From assembly GCF_902832885.1 (NCBI RefSeq), contig NZ_CADFDK010000006.1:124001-188000 (forward strand): a stretch of 64,000 bases of DNA. Reading direction: 5' to 3'. The first letter of the stretch is position 1. Every line of letters starts with the position of its first letter. The stretch is from Burkholderia seminalis DSM 23518 (GTDB taxonomy: Bacteria > Pseudomonadota > Gammaproteobacteria > Burkholderiales > Burkholderiaceae). Shown one piece after another: positions 46,443 to 54,693 of this stretch. The notes under the pieces were generated by a model that had not been told where the DNA came from, did no database searches, and worked only from the letters and a program-made list of their open reading frames with translations. Both the position numbers and the translations under genes were made by a program.

Positions 46443-47077
46443 GCACGCGCCGCACGCCACCGTCGTCCGAACAGGCGTCGCTGATCGAACAGGTGCAGCG
46501 CATCGCCGAAGGGCTCGGCGAGATGTTCGCGCCGTTCACCGAGGTCGTCGTGCACGACCTGCGCACGCCGGAACACGCGATCCTCGCGATCCACAACAAC
46601 CTGTCCGGGCGCGCGGTCGGCGATCCGGCGACCGAACTCGGCCTCGCCCGCATCGCCGACGACGATTTCCCGCAGGTGCTCGCGAACTACCCGAACCGCT
46701 TCGCGGACGGCCGCACCGCGAAAAGCACGTCGATCGGCATCAAGGATTCAACCGGGCGCTACGTGGCCGCGCTGTGCCTGAATGCGGACGTCACGCTGTT
46801 CCGCGGCTTCCAGGGCATGCTGAACCAGTTCTGCCGCACGGACGGCGAGGCCGTCGTCGACACGCTCGATCCGGCCGGGGCGGACGCGATCCGGCAGCGC
46901 ATCGACGCGTTCGCGACGCGCCTCGCGACGACGCCCCGCGAGTTGAAGACCGACCAGCGCCGCGAGCTGCTGCAGACGCTGAAGGCCGACGGCTTCCTCG
47001 AGGTGCGCCGCGCGATGGAGATCGTGTCGCAGCATCTCGGCGTCTCGCGCGCGACCGTCTACAACGACGCGAAGTGA
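46439..47077 (+). CDS. YheO/DauR-family transcriptional regulator (PAS-like plus HTH)
   Basis: The 212-residue protein has an N-terminal YheO-like PAS domain (TEVVVHDLRTPEHAILAIHNNLSGR, SIGIKDSTGRYVAALCLN) and a C-terminal helix-turn-helix (VRRAMEIVSQHLGVSRATVYNDAK). DauR of Pseudomonas controls D-arginine use, so an amino-acid effector is plausible. Its start overlaps the YbaK-like stop by four bases, and the dehydratase gene begins 50 bases after its stop. Confidence 0.87.
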   Translation: MSTRRTPPSSEQASLIEQVQRIAEGLGEMFAPFTEVVVHDLRTPEHAILAIHNNLSGRAVGDPATELGLARIADDDFPQVLANYPNRFADGRTAKSTSIGIKDSTGRYVAALCLNADVTLFRGFQGMLNQFCRTDGEAVVDTLDPAGADAIRQRIDAFATRLATTPRELKTDQRRELLQTLKADGFLEVRRAMEIVSQHLGVSRATVYNDAK

Positions 47078-47127
47078 CGCGGGGCCCTGCTTTCCAGTTG
47101 ACTGACCTTTCCGACTCTCGAGCAACC

Positions 47128-48102
47128 ATGAACTCTCCGACCCTCCCCACGTACGACGACGTCGCCGCGGCCGCGGCCCGGCTCGAAGGCCATGCGCACC
47201 GCACGCCGGTGATGACGTCGCGAACGATCGACGAAGCGCTCGGCGCGCAGGTGTTCTTCAAGTGCGAGAACCTGCAGCGCATGGGCGCCTTCAAGTTCCG
47301 CGGCGCGTTCAATGCGTTGTCGCGTTTCAACGCCGAACAGCGCCGCCACGGCGTCGTCGCGTTCTCGTCCGGCAACCATGCCCAGGCGATCGCGCTGTCG
47401 GCGCGCATCCTCGGTATTCCCGCGACGATCGTGATGCCGCAGGATGCGCCGGCCGCGAAGATGGCCGCGACGCGCGGCTATGGCGGCAACGTCGTGACCT
47501 ACGATCGCTACACCGAGGACCGCGAGCAGATCGGGCGCGATCTTGCCGAACGGCACGGGCTCACGCTGGTGCCGCCCTACGACCATCCGGACGTGATCGC
47601 CGGCCAGGGCACGGCGGCCAAGGAACTGTTCGACGAAGTCGGCCCGCTCGACGCGGTGTTCGCGCCGCTCGGCGGCGGCGGGCTGCTGTCGGGCACCGCG
47701 CTGTCGACCCGCGCGCTGTCGCCGCACGCGAAGTTGTACGGTGTGGAACCCGAAGCCGGCAACGACGGCCAGCAATCGTTCCGGTCCGGCGCGATCGTGC
47801 GGATCGACACGCCGCGCACGATCGCCGACGGCGCGCAGACGCAATACCTCGGCAACCTGACGTTCCCGATCCTCCGCCGCGACGTCGACGACATCCTGAC
47901 CGCGACCGACGCGGAGCTGATCGACTGCATGCGCTTCTTCGCCACCCGTATGAAGATTGTCGTCGAGCCGACCGGCTGCCTGGCGTTCGCCGCCGCGCGA
48001 CGGATGAAGGACGCGCTGCAGGGCAAACGCGTGGGTGTCGTGATCAGCGGCGGCAACGTCGATCTCGAGAACTTCTGCGCACTGGTGTCGACGCCGGCCT
48101 GA
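47128..48102 (+). CDS. PLP-dependent threonine/serine (hydroxyaspartate-type) dehydratase
   Basis: A 324-residue fold-type II PLP enzyme. The cofactor lysine is in GAFKFRGA, the phosphate-binding SSGNHAQA and GGGGLLSG loops are intact, and it lacks the ACT regulatory domain of biosynthetic threonine deaminase. Size and sequence fit the serine racemase/threo-3-hydroxyaspartate ammonia-lyase group, which releases ammonia from beta-hydroxy amino acids. Which substrate it uses cannot be decided. It ends the YbaK-DauR operon, and together they look like a system for using and guarding against an unusual hydroxy amino acid. Confidence 0.85.
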   Translation: MNSPTLPTYDDVAAAAARLEGHAHRTPVMTSRTIDEALGAQVFFKCENLQRMGAFKFRGAFNALSRFNAEQRRHGVVAFSSGNHAQAIALSARILGIPATIVMPQDAPAAKMAATRGYGGNVVTYDRYTEDREQIGRDLAERHGLTLVPPYDHPDVIAGQGTAAKELFDEVGPLDAVFAPLGGGGLLSGTALSTRALSPHAKLYGVEPEAGNDGQQSFRSGAIVRIDTPRTIADGAQTQYLGNLTFPILRRDVDDILTATDAELIDCMRFFATRMKIVVEPTGCLAFAAARRMKDALQGKRVGVVISGGNVDLENFCALVSTPA

Positions 48103-48230
48103 GCGTCGCGGCGCACATGAACATCCTGTCATCCGTGCGCCATGGCACCTTCACGACGCGTTAAGTTTCGCGCCCTAGACTGATGACGTTGCCCGCAGTC
48201 AGTCGCGCAGTCAGTCGTGAAGGAGCCACC

Positions 48231-48479
48231 ATGAACACGCACGCGATCGTCGCCGCCGCCCTGGCGGTCGCCTCCCTTCCGGCGTTCGCCCAACCGGGCG
48301 CGACGTCATCCGGTTTCCCCGCCGCATCGCCGCACGACGTCGTCGAGCAGGCGATGCACCGCTCGCCCGGCGCGTTGCCGCACGCCGGCTTCGTGCTCGC
48401 GAAGATCGATCAGAACAATACGCCGCCCGATCGGGGCGGCGACCCGGGCGGCCGCGCGCACGCCGGCACGCACATGTAA
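48231..48479 (+). CDS. Small secreted hypothetical protein
   Basis: The 82-residue product begins with a clear signal peptide (MNTHAIVAAALAVASLPAFA) and continues as a short hydrophilic chain containing glycine, proline and histidine, ending GRAHAGTHM. The start has a GGAG ribosome site 8 bases upstream. No family was recognised. The histidine/methionine-containing tail might bind metal, but this is only a guess. Confidence 0.65.
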   Translation: MNTHAIVAAALAVASLPAFAQPGATSSGFPAASPHDVVEQAMHRSPGALPHAGFVLAKIDQNNTPPDRGGDPGGRAHAGTHM

Positions 48480-48894
48480 CGGCGCGCGCCGGGCGCCGCT
48501 GCCGCGCCCGGCCCCGCCGGCAATCAGAACGCCGGCAGCGACGGATCGCGTGCGGCGAGGATGTCGTCGGTGCGGGCTGTTCCGCGATCTGCAGCTGTTC
48601 GGCTGGCCGATCGTGCAACCGCGGCGACCGACCGGCATGCGGCTCGGCGATCCGCGCCGCGACAACGCTGTGCCGCTGCCCGGGCTGCTCAACGCGCCGG
48701 CTGACGTCGACCGGACAACCTACGGTTTCGCGTTCGATACGACGCGGCTCGCATGCCGCTTGCTCCTCCCGATTCATCAGACGAGAAACGCGACACCAAC
48801 ACACAAGCGAAAGGATTCGGAAAGCGCTTGCCGGAGAATGACGTTTTTTCGCACCCTCGCGCGGCGCGGCAATTGACGTGCGGGAGCGCACGCC
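48480..48894. other. Intergenic region before the cobalamin riboswitch
   Basis: A 415-base gap. No intact gene is visible. On the minus strand a short stretch ending at about 48528 reads RTDDILAARDPSLPAF before a stop, which may be the tail of a lost gene. The promoter for the riboswitch transcript should lie in the last 80 bases. Confidence 0.35.
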
Positions 48895-49075
48895 ATTACC
48901 CTTGCGCGCTGATGGTTCCCAGCGATGGGATCAAAAGGGAACGCAGGACGGGCAACGACTCGAATCTGCGGCTGCCCCCGCAACTGTGAGCGGCGAATCC
49001 GTGCCACTGCGCGCCACTGGGAAACCGGGAAGGTCCGCACGGATGACGACCCGCGAGCCAGGAGACCTGCCATCG
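48895..49075 (+). promoter_or_regulatory. Cobalamin (B12) riboswitch
   Basis: The canonical elements occur in order: GATGGTTCCC near 48912, the core GGCTGCCCCCGCAACTGT at 48970-48987, GCCACTGG then CCGGGAAGG near 49012-49033, and the B12 box AGCCAGGAGACCTGCC at 49056-49071. It binds adenosylcobalamin or a relative and reduces downstream expression. About 230 bases separate the box from the btuB start; an expression-platform hairpin is likely but was not pinned down. Confidence 0.95.
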
Positions 49076-49303
49076 ACCCGAGGTCCAGCAGCCGCACCGG
49101 GCGGGGTGTCCCGATGCGCAAGCGCCGCCGTTGGCGGTCGCCCGTTGCATGGACGACCCGACCTCAGGATCCGTCAGATGTCCTTCGTTCCCGAATCCGC
49201 TTCCCTGCCGGAAGCGTCGCGCCGACACGCCGTCGGCATGCGCAACCTGCCCGCCCTTCGCTCGCGACCGCCCTACGCGCCACACGCTTTCTCTCGCTGT
49301 CTG

Positions 49304-51232
49304 ATGAACCTTCGTTACCTGCTCGCCACATCCGCCGCCACCGCGCTGCTCACCCCGCTCGCCCATGCCGCCGGCGATACCGCGCTCCAGCCGCCCGCCC
49401 AGCCCGCCGAAGGCGCCGATCTGCCGACGATCAGCGTGACCGACACGCGGCACCTGCCCGAATCGTTCGACCGGCGCTATGCGTCGACGCAGGTGCTTAC
49501 GCGAGAAGATCTCGACCGGCTGTCGTCGACCGACCCGAGCATCACGCAGGCGCTCGCGACGCTGCCGGGCGTGACCGTCTCGCAGAGCGGCGGCCCCGGC
49601 TCGTCCGCGTCGGTCAGCATCCGCGGCTCGTCGGCCAGCCAGGTCGCCGTGTTCATCGACGGGATCCGGATCGGCTCGCCGACCACCGGCATCGCGCCGT
49701 GGGCCGACCTGCCGGCCGACGCGTTCGAACGCGTGGAAGTGATTTCGGGCCCGGCCGCCGCATCGTTCGGCAGCAACGCGATGGGCGGCGTCGTGCAGCT
49801 CTTCACGCGCCGCGCCGCCAACCGGCCGAACCAGACCACCGTGTCGTTCGGCGGCGGATCGAACAAGACGTTCGACACGCAGTTCCGCACGTCGGGCACC
49901 CTGCCGTCGACAGGGCCGCTGGCCGCGCTCGGCGGTGTCACCTACTCGCTGGGGCTGCACGACTACAACACGGCCGGCATCGATGCGACGCGGCCCTTCT
50001 TCTACGGTCACGAAGCCGGCCGCAATCCGTATCACGCGCAGGATCTCGATGCGCGGCTCGGCTATGCGCGCGACAACTGGTCGATCTCGACGTTCGCGCT
50101 GTATCACCGCTCCGACCTGTCCTACGACAACAGCGGCTATGCGAATCGCGAGCTCGATCACCAGCTGACGACCGGCATCGCATTTCATCTCGACATCACG
50201 CCCGATACGCAGTTCGACCAGTCGTTCGGTTATGCGAACGACCGCCAGTTCATCTACGCGGACAATCCGGCCCTCGCAACCGACCAGATCAATTCGCAGC
50301 GCATCAGCACGTCGACGTCGCTGACCCATCAGGCGCACGGGTTCCGCCTGTTCGGCCTGCCGCTGTCGGGCGAAACGAAGCTCGCCTACGATTTCACGCG
50401 CGAACAGGCATTCCTGCCGATCGACGCGCCCGGCGGCATACCGACGCGCAACGACTCGGCGTTTTCGCTGCATCAGTCGGCCACGCTCGGCAGCGTGACG
50501 CTGTTCCTCGCGGGGCGTCGCGAGATCATCGCCGGGCAAGGCGTGAACACCGGCAACGCCGCGCTGTCGTGGGCGATCACGCCGGTCTACACCGCGCGCG
50601 TGTCGTACGGCAACGCATTCCGCCTGCCGAGTTTCAACGACCTGTACTACCCCGGCTACGGCAATCCGAACCTCAGCCCGGAACGCAGCACGTCGGTCGA
50701 GGCCGCGCTCGACGCGAACACGTCGTACGGCACGTTCTCGGCGGCGGTCTACGACACGCACGTCAACAACCTGATCGCGTACAACCCGGCAACGTTCTCG
50801 CCGATGAACATCGGCCGTTCGCACATTCGCGGCATCGACCTGTCGTACAAGGGGACGATCGGCCGCTCGACGCCGGTGAGTCTGGCCGTCGGCCTCCTGA
50901 ATCCGCAGGACGAGACCAACCAGACCTGGCTCAACCGCCGGCCGCGCCAGACGGTCAGCCTCAGCGTCGACCACACGTGGGACGAACTGAAGCTCCACGC
51001 GCTGAGCACGGGCGCATCGCTGCTCTACGGCGGCACGACGTTCGACGATCCGGCCAACACGACGTATCTGCCGTCGTACCTGACGGTGAGCCTGCGCGCG
51101 TCGTACCGGATCAATTCGCACCTGACGGTGTCGGCGTCGCTGTCGAACCTGTTCGACCGGCAATACATGACCGCGTACGGCTACAACACGCTCGGCCGCA
51201 CCGCGTTCGGCAAGATCACCTACACGTTCTGA
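49304..51232 (+). CDS. btuB: TonB-dependent vitamin B12 receptor BtuB
   Basis: The 642-residue outer-membrane receptor imports cobalamin with energy from TonB. It has a signal peptide (MNLRYLLATSAATALLTPLAHA), a TonB-box-like LPTISVTDTRH, a plug with VSIRGSSASQVAVFIDGIRIG and VEVISGPAAASFGSNAMGGVVQL, and a barrel ending in the terminal phenylalanine (FGKITYTF). The ATG at 49304 was chosen because it starts the signal peptide; the upstream in-frame ATG at 49179 would add 42 residues that block it. The riboswitch upstream confirms the substrate class. Confidence 0.95.
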   Translation: MNLRYLLATSAATALLTPLAHAAGDTALQPPAQPAEGADLPTISVTDTRHLPESFDRRYASTQVLTREDLDRLSSTDPSITQALATLPGVTVSQSGGPGSSASVSIRGSSASQVAVFIDGIRIGSPTTGIAPWADLPADAFERVEVISGPAAASFGSNAMGGVVQLFTRRAANRPNQTTVSFGGGSNKTFDTQFRTSGTLPSTGPLAALGGVTYSLGLHDYNTAGIDATRPFFYGHEAGRNPYHAQDLDARLGYARDNWSISTFALYHRSDLSYDNSGYANRELDHQLTTGIAFHLDITPDTQFDQSFGYANDRQFIYADNPALATDQINSQRISTSTSLTHQAHGFRLFGLPLSGETKLAYDFTREQAFLPIDAPGGIPTRNDSAFSLHQSATLGSVTLFLAGRREIIAGQGVNTGNAALSWAITPVYTARVSYGNAFRLPSFNDLYYPGYGNPNLSPERSTSVEAALDANTSYGTFSAAVYDTHVNNLIAYNPATFSPMNIGRSHIRGIDLSYKGTIGRSTPVSLAVGLLNPQDETNQTWLNRRPRQTVSLSVDHTWDELKLHALSTGASLLYGGTTFDDPANTTYLPSYLTVSLRASYRINSHLTVSASLSNLFDRQYMTAYGYNTLGRTAFGKITYTF

Positions 51233-51316
51233 CGGCCGGTCGCCCCGGCGCCTGCGTCGCGGGCGCCGGGGCGGATCGGCATGGCCGGCACCGTACGGGA
51301 AATTGACTTCGCGGCA

Positions 51317-51347
51317 AAAACTAATAGAATTAGTTTTTTGACTAATT
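51317..51347. promoter_or_regulatory. Operator of the TetR-type regulator
   Basis: A perfect inverted repeat AAAACTAA-TAGAA-TTAGTTTT (51317-51337) and a further half-site ACTAATT (51341-51347) lie directly upstream of the TetR-type gene. Three ACTAA half-sites in 31 bases suggest binding of two dimers and autoregulation. Confidence 0.65.
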
Positions 51348-51362
51348 CACATAGTATTCGTC

Positions 51363-51935
51363 ATGGCGCGTGCCGGCATTACCGTAGACAGACTCGTCGA
51401 AGCCGGCGCGCGGCTCGCCGACGAAACCGGCTTCGAGCCGCTCACCGGCGCGGCGCTCGCGCGGCATTTCGGCGTCAAGCTGGCCAGCCTGTATTCCCAT
51501 GTCCCGAGTTTCGACGATCTCAAGAGCCGGATCGCGCTGTTCGCGCTGCAGGAGCTGGCCGATCGCGCCGCCGATGCGCTGGCCGGCCGCACCGGCAAGG
51601 ATGCGCTGACCGCGCTCGCGAACGTCTATCGCGACTATGCGCGCGCGCACCCCGGCCGCTTTGCGGCCGCGCGCCATCCGGTGAGTCCCGAGCGCGCCGC
51701 CGAAAGCGCGGGCGGGCGGCTCGTCAGGATGACCTCGGCCGTGCTGCGCAGCTACGACCTGCCGGAAGCCGAGCAGGCCCATGCGATCCGCCTGCTCGGC
51801 GGCTTCTTCATGGGCTACGTGACGCTCGAAGGCGCCGGCGGTTTCTCGCACGGCACACCGGATTCCGACGCATCGTGGTCGCGCAGCCTCGATGCGCTCG
51901 ACGTGATGCTGCGCCACTGGCCTTCGGCCGCATGA
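51363..51935 (+). CDS. TetR/AcrR-family transcriptional regulator with WHG domain
   Basis: The 190-residue protein has an N-terminal helix-turn-helix (LTGAALARHFGVKLASLYSHVPSFDDLKSR) and an all-alpha effector domain with the RLLGGFFMGYVTLEGAGGF stretch typical of the WHG subfamily. It is followed 22 bases later by an esterase-like hydrolase gene, and the ACTAA inverted repeat sits in its promoter, so it probably represses itself and the hydrolase until a ligand binds. Confidence 0.88.
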   Translation: MARAGITVDRLVEAGARLADETGFEPLTGAALARHFGVKLASLYSHVPSFDDLKSRIALFALQELADRAADALAGRTGKDALTALANVYRDYARAHPGRFAAARHPVSPERAAESAGGRLVRMTSAVLRSYDLPEAEQAHAIRLLGGFFMGYVTLEGAGGFSHGTPDSDASWSRSLDALDVMLRHWPSAA

Positions 51936-51957
51936 CGGGCCTGATGGAATTCAAGCG

Positions 51958-52953
51958 ATGAACGACAAACCCGATGGCGTCGTGCTGCCGAGCCGCGTCG
52001 TGCCCTTCCCCACCTCGATCAGCGACGAAGCGCGAGCCGCGTTGCAACGCCTGGTCGGCGACGACGGCGTGCCGCTGAATGCGCTGCACGTGATGCCCGC
52101 GCCGGACGATGTCGACGCGTGGATGCGCGTGAAGGCGGCCGCCGACGCGTATTACACGGCCGCGGTCGGGCAACTGGCCGGCCATCTGCGTTCGAGCGTC
52201 GAGACGATCCGGGCCGGCGATGTGGACCTCCACGTCGCGACGCCCGAAGCGGCCGCTTCCGACGAATGCGCGTACATCGACCTGCATGGCGGCGCGCTGA
52301 TCGTCGGCGGCGGCGCCGCATGCCGCGCCGGCGCGCAGATGCATGCCGACCGCCTGGGCGTTCGCTGCTACGGCGTCGATTACCGCATGCCGCCCGAACA
52401 TCCGTATCCGGCCGCGCTCGACGATTGCATCGCGGCCTATGCGTTCGTGCTGGCGCGCCACGCGCCGGAAAACATCGTCATCGGCGGCCGCTCGGCCGGC
52501 GGCAATCTCGCGGCCGCGATGGTGCTGCGTGCCCGCGACGAAGGCTTGCCGCTGCCGGCCGCGCTCGTCCTGCTGTCGCCGGAAGCCGATCTGACCGAAT
52601 CCGGCGACAGCTTCGAGACCAACCGGCTCGTCGACGTCGTGCTGCCGGCGTCGCTGATGCCGAACAACCTGCTCTACGCCAACGGCGCCGATCTCGCGCA
52701 TCCGTATCTGTCGCCGCTGTTCGGCGATTTCTCGGCCGGCTTCCCGCCGACGTTCATCCAGAGCGGTACGCGCGACCTGTTCCTGTCGAACGCGGTTCGC
52801 CTGCACCGCGCGTTGCGGCGCGCGCAAGTGCCGACCGAACTGCATGTGTTCGAAGGCATGCCGCACGGCGGGTTCATGGGCGCGCCGGAGGATATCGAAC
52901 TCACCCGGGAGATCGCACGCTTCATGCATGCCCATTTCCGGGCCCTGAATTGA
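51958..52953 (+). CDS. Hormone-sensitive-lipase-type alpha/beta hydrolase
   Basis: The 331-residue esterase carries the HSL hallmark HGG oxyanion motif (DLHGGALIVGGG), the nucleophile elbow GGRSAGGNLAAA, an aspartate in SGTRDLFLSN and a histidine in PHGGFMGAPE. These enzymes hydrolyse esters or lactones with small acyl groups. It is co-transcribed with a TetR-type repressor. The next gene begins 7 bases after its stop. Confidence 0.88.
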   Translation: MNDKPDGVVLPSRVVPFPTSISDEARAALQRLVGDDGVPLNALHVMPAPDDVDAWMRVKAAADAYYTAAVGQLAGHLRSSVETIRAGDVDLHVATPEAAASDECAYIDLHGGALIVGGGAACRAGAQMHADRLGVRCYGVDYRMPPEHPYPAALDDCIAAYAFVLARHAPENIVIGGRSAGGNLAAAMVLRARDEGLPLPAALVLLSPEADLTESGDSFETNRLVDVVLPASLMPNNLLYANGADLAHPYLSPLFGDFSAGFPPTFIQSGTRDLFLSNAVRLHRALRRAQVPTELHVFEGMPHGGFMGAPEDIELTREIARFMHAHFRALN

Positions 52954-52960
52954 GCCGGCG

Positions 52961-53368
52961 ATGAACGGAAAACCGCACAAGGACGACATCAGCATCGGCA
53001 AGGATCGCTGGATCGAAGTCGGCGATCTGGCGGGCGGCCAGGGGCGCGCGGTCGAAATCGACCCGCATCTGACCGCGGTCATGCCGTTGCTCGATGCGCT
53101 GGAGACGAACTGCGTCGCCGGATGCTGCGGCATCGACGCGTTCGGTTTCTGGCCGGACGAAATCGCCACGGCGCTCGACCGGTGGCCGCCCGATGCGCCG
53201 GCTCGGCTCGCCGACGATCTGTTGTCGGTCCAGCGTGCGATCGACGCGTTGCCGGCCGATGTCGCCGTCAGCACGCGCATGAACCAGTACTTTCGGAAAA
53301 CGGTGATGCTCGAACTGCTCGCCCATATCCGGACGACGATCGACGCCATCCGGTCGAACGACGCCTAG
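52961..53368 (+). CDS. Hypothetical protein (DUF6331-like)
   Basis: The 135-residue cytosolic protein was tentatively matched to DUF6331 from DPHLTAVMPLLDALETNCVAGCCGIDAFGFWPDEI and the AVSTRMNQYFRK segment. The NCVAGCCGIDAF run has three closely spaced cysteines that may bind a metal or form a disulfide. Function is unknown. It is the third gene of the TetR-hydrolase operon, and its end overlaps the convergent LysE gene by four bases. Confidence 0.6.
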   Translation: MNGKPHKDDISIGKDRWIEVGDLAGGQGRAVEIDPHLTAVMPLLDALETNCVAGCCGIDAFGFWPDEIATALDRWPPDAPARLADDLLSVQRAIDALPADVAVSTRMNQYFRKTVMLELLAHIRTTIDAIRSNDA

Positions 53369-53997
53369 ATCATCGCACGCGCGCCTGCGACCAGTTGGAC
53401 CGCGCCGAATACCGCGATGACGGCCGCCGATACGCGCGACAGCCCGTGCATGAACGCGAGCGACAGCTTCGTGCGCAGCGCGGCGGTCGCGCTGCTCAGG
53501 CACAGCCACCACGCGGCGGAGCCGACGAACACACCGGCGACCATCCACGCCACGGCAGGCCCGACCGAGCTGCCGGGCGTGCCCGACAGCGGGCCGAGCG
53601 CCGCGAAAATCCCGACGAACGACAGGATCGTCATCGGGTTCGACAGCGTGAGGCCGAACGTCGTCAGGAAATCCCGCAGCACGGTCGTGCGCGGCAGGTC
53701 GCGCTGCAGCGCCGCCTCGGCCGGCGGCTGACGCAAGATGGTCCACGCGAGCCAGACGAGAAATGCGCCGCCGCCGATTTTCAGGCCGACGGTCAGCATC
53801 GGGAACGCGGTAACGATGCCTGCAATGCCCAGCGCGCCGAGCAGGCCGTAGATCGCATCGGCGCACGCGGCGCCGATGCCCGTCGCGAACCCCGCCCGAA
53901 AACCCCGGCTCAGGCTGCGCTGAATGCACAGCATGCCGATCGGGCCGACCGGCACCGCGATCGACAGCCCCATCACGACGGACTTGATGAACAGCAT
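53365..53997 (-). CDS. LysE-family amino-acid exporter
   Basis: The 210-residue membrane protein has six hydrophobic segments and the LysE/RhtB motif set (FIKSVVMGLSIAVPVGPIGMLC, GFRAGFATGIGAACADAIYG, TTFGLTLSNPMTILSF). It would export amino acids or related metabolites. It is divergent from the Lrp-type gene at 54112, with an inverted repeat between them, the standard arrangement for a LysE exporter and its regulator. Confidence 0.88.
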   Translation of the reverse strand: MLFIKSVVMGLSIAVPVGPIGMLCIQRSLSRGFRAGFATGIGAACADAIYGLLGALGIAGIVTAFPMLTVGLKIGGGAFLVWLAWTILRQPPAEAALQRDLPRTTVLRDFLTTFGLTLSNPMTILSFVGIFAALGPLSGTPGSSVGPAVAWMVAGVFVGSAAWWLCLSSATAALRTKLSLAFMHGLSRVSAAVIAVFGAVQLVAGARAMI

Positions 53998-54066
53998 CGC
54001 CTGCTCCTTGTGGCATCCACGGGTTGAACAGGCATCGTAGGGAAAGTCCGGTCACCGCTGAATGCG

Positions 54067-54102
54067 GTTTTTAAGGAAAAATGGCGACTCTACCTTAAAA
54101 AC
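54067..54102. promoter_or_regulatory. Lrp-type operator between lysE-like and lrp-like genes
   Basis: A perfect 10-base inverted repeat, GTTTTTAAGG (54067-54076) and CCTTAAAAAC (54093-54102), separated by 16 bases, sits in the 114-base divergent promoter region. Wide spacing suits the octameric Lrp/AsnC proteins. Confidence 0.6.
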
Positions 54103-54111
54103 TCCGCCGCA

Positions 54112-54573
54112 ATGGACGATCTGGACTGGAAGGTACTGTCGCTGCTGCAGGCCAACGGCCGCATCAGCTATACGGAACTGGCGCGCCAGGTACACCTGTC
54201 GGTGCCGGCGGTGACGGAGCGCGTGAAGCGCCTCGAATCGGCCGGCGTCATCGAGGGTTATACGGCGCGGATCAATCCGGCCGCGGCCGGCTATCCGGTG
54301 AGCGCGCTGATCGGCATCACGGTGCCGCAGCCGGCGAAAGCGAAGTTCCTCAAGCTGCTGGAGACGATTCCCGAAGTCGTCGAGTGCCATCACGTGACGG
54401 GCGCGGATTCGTATGTGATGCGGCTCGTCGCGATCGGCATGACCCATCTCGAACAATTGATCGAACGCATCAACCTGTACGGCGAAACGCGCACGTCGAT
54501 CATGATGTCGACGCCGCTGCCTGCGCGCGGGCTCGCACGACCGCCATCGAAGCTCGGCGACACGCGCGGATGA
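54112..54573 (+). CDS. Lrp/AsnC-family transcriptional regulator
   Basis: The 153-residue protein has the N-terminal helix-turn-helix (DDLDWKVLSLLQANGRISYTELARQVHLSVPAVTERVKRLE) and the C-terminal RAM ligand-binding domain (VVECHHVTGADSYVMRLVAIG). An amino acid is the expected effector. It is divergent from the LysE-type exporter and probably activates it when the amino acid accumulates. Confidence 0.9.
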   Translation: MDDLDWKVLSLLQANGRISYTELARQVHLSVPAVTERVKRLESAGVIEGYTARINPAAAGYPVSALIGITVPQPAKAKFLKLLETIPEVVECHHVTGADSYVMRLVAIGMTHLEQLIERINLYGETRTSIMMSTPLPARGLARPPSKLGDTRG

Positions 54574-54693
54574 TGCGTCGATCAGGGCCAGACGACCGGC
54601 CGCGCGTCGAACGCCATCGACCGGTCACGCGTGGCGCCAGCCGGCCCTTCAATGACAGGCCGGCTGTCCGCCGCCGCGATCGACGCACACCGG

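Noticed and set aside
49179-49303. Longer btuB start at 49179
   Set aside because: It would put 42 polar residues before the signal peptide of an outer-membrane receptor.
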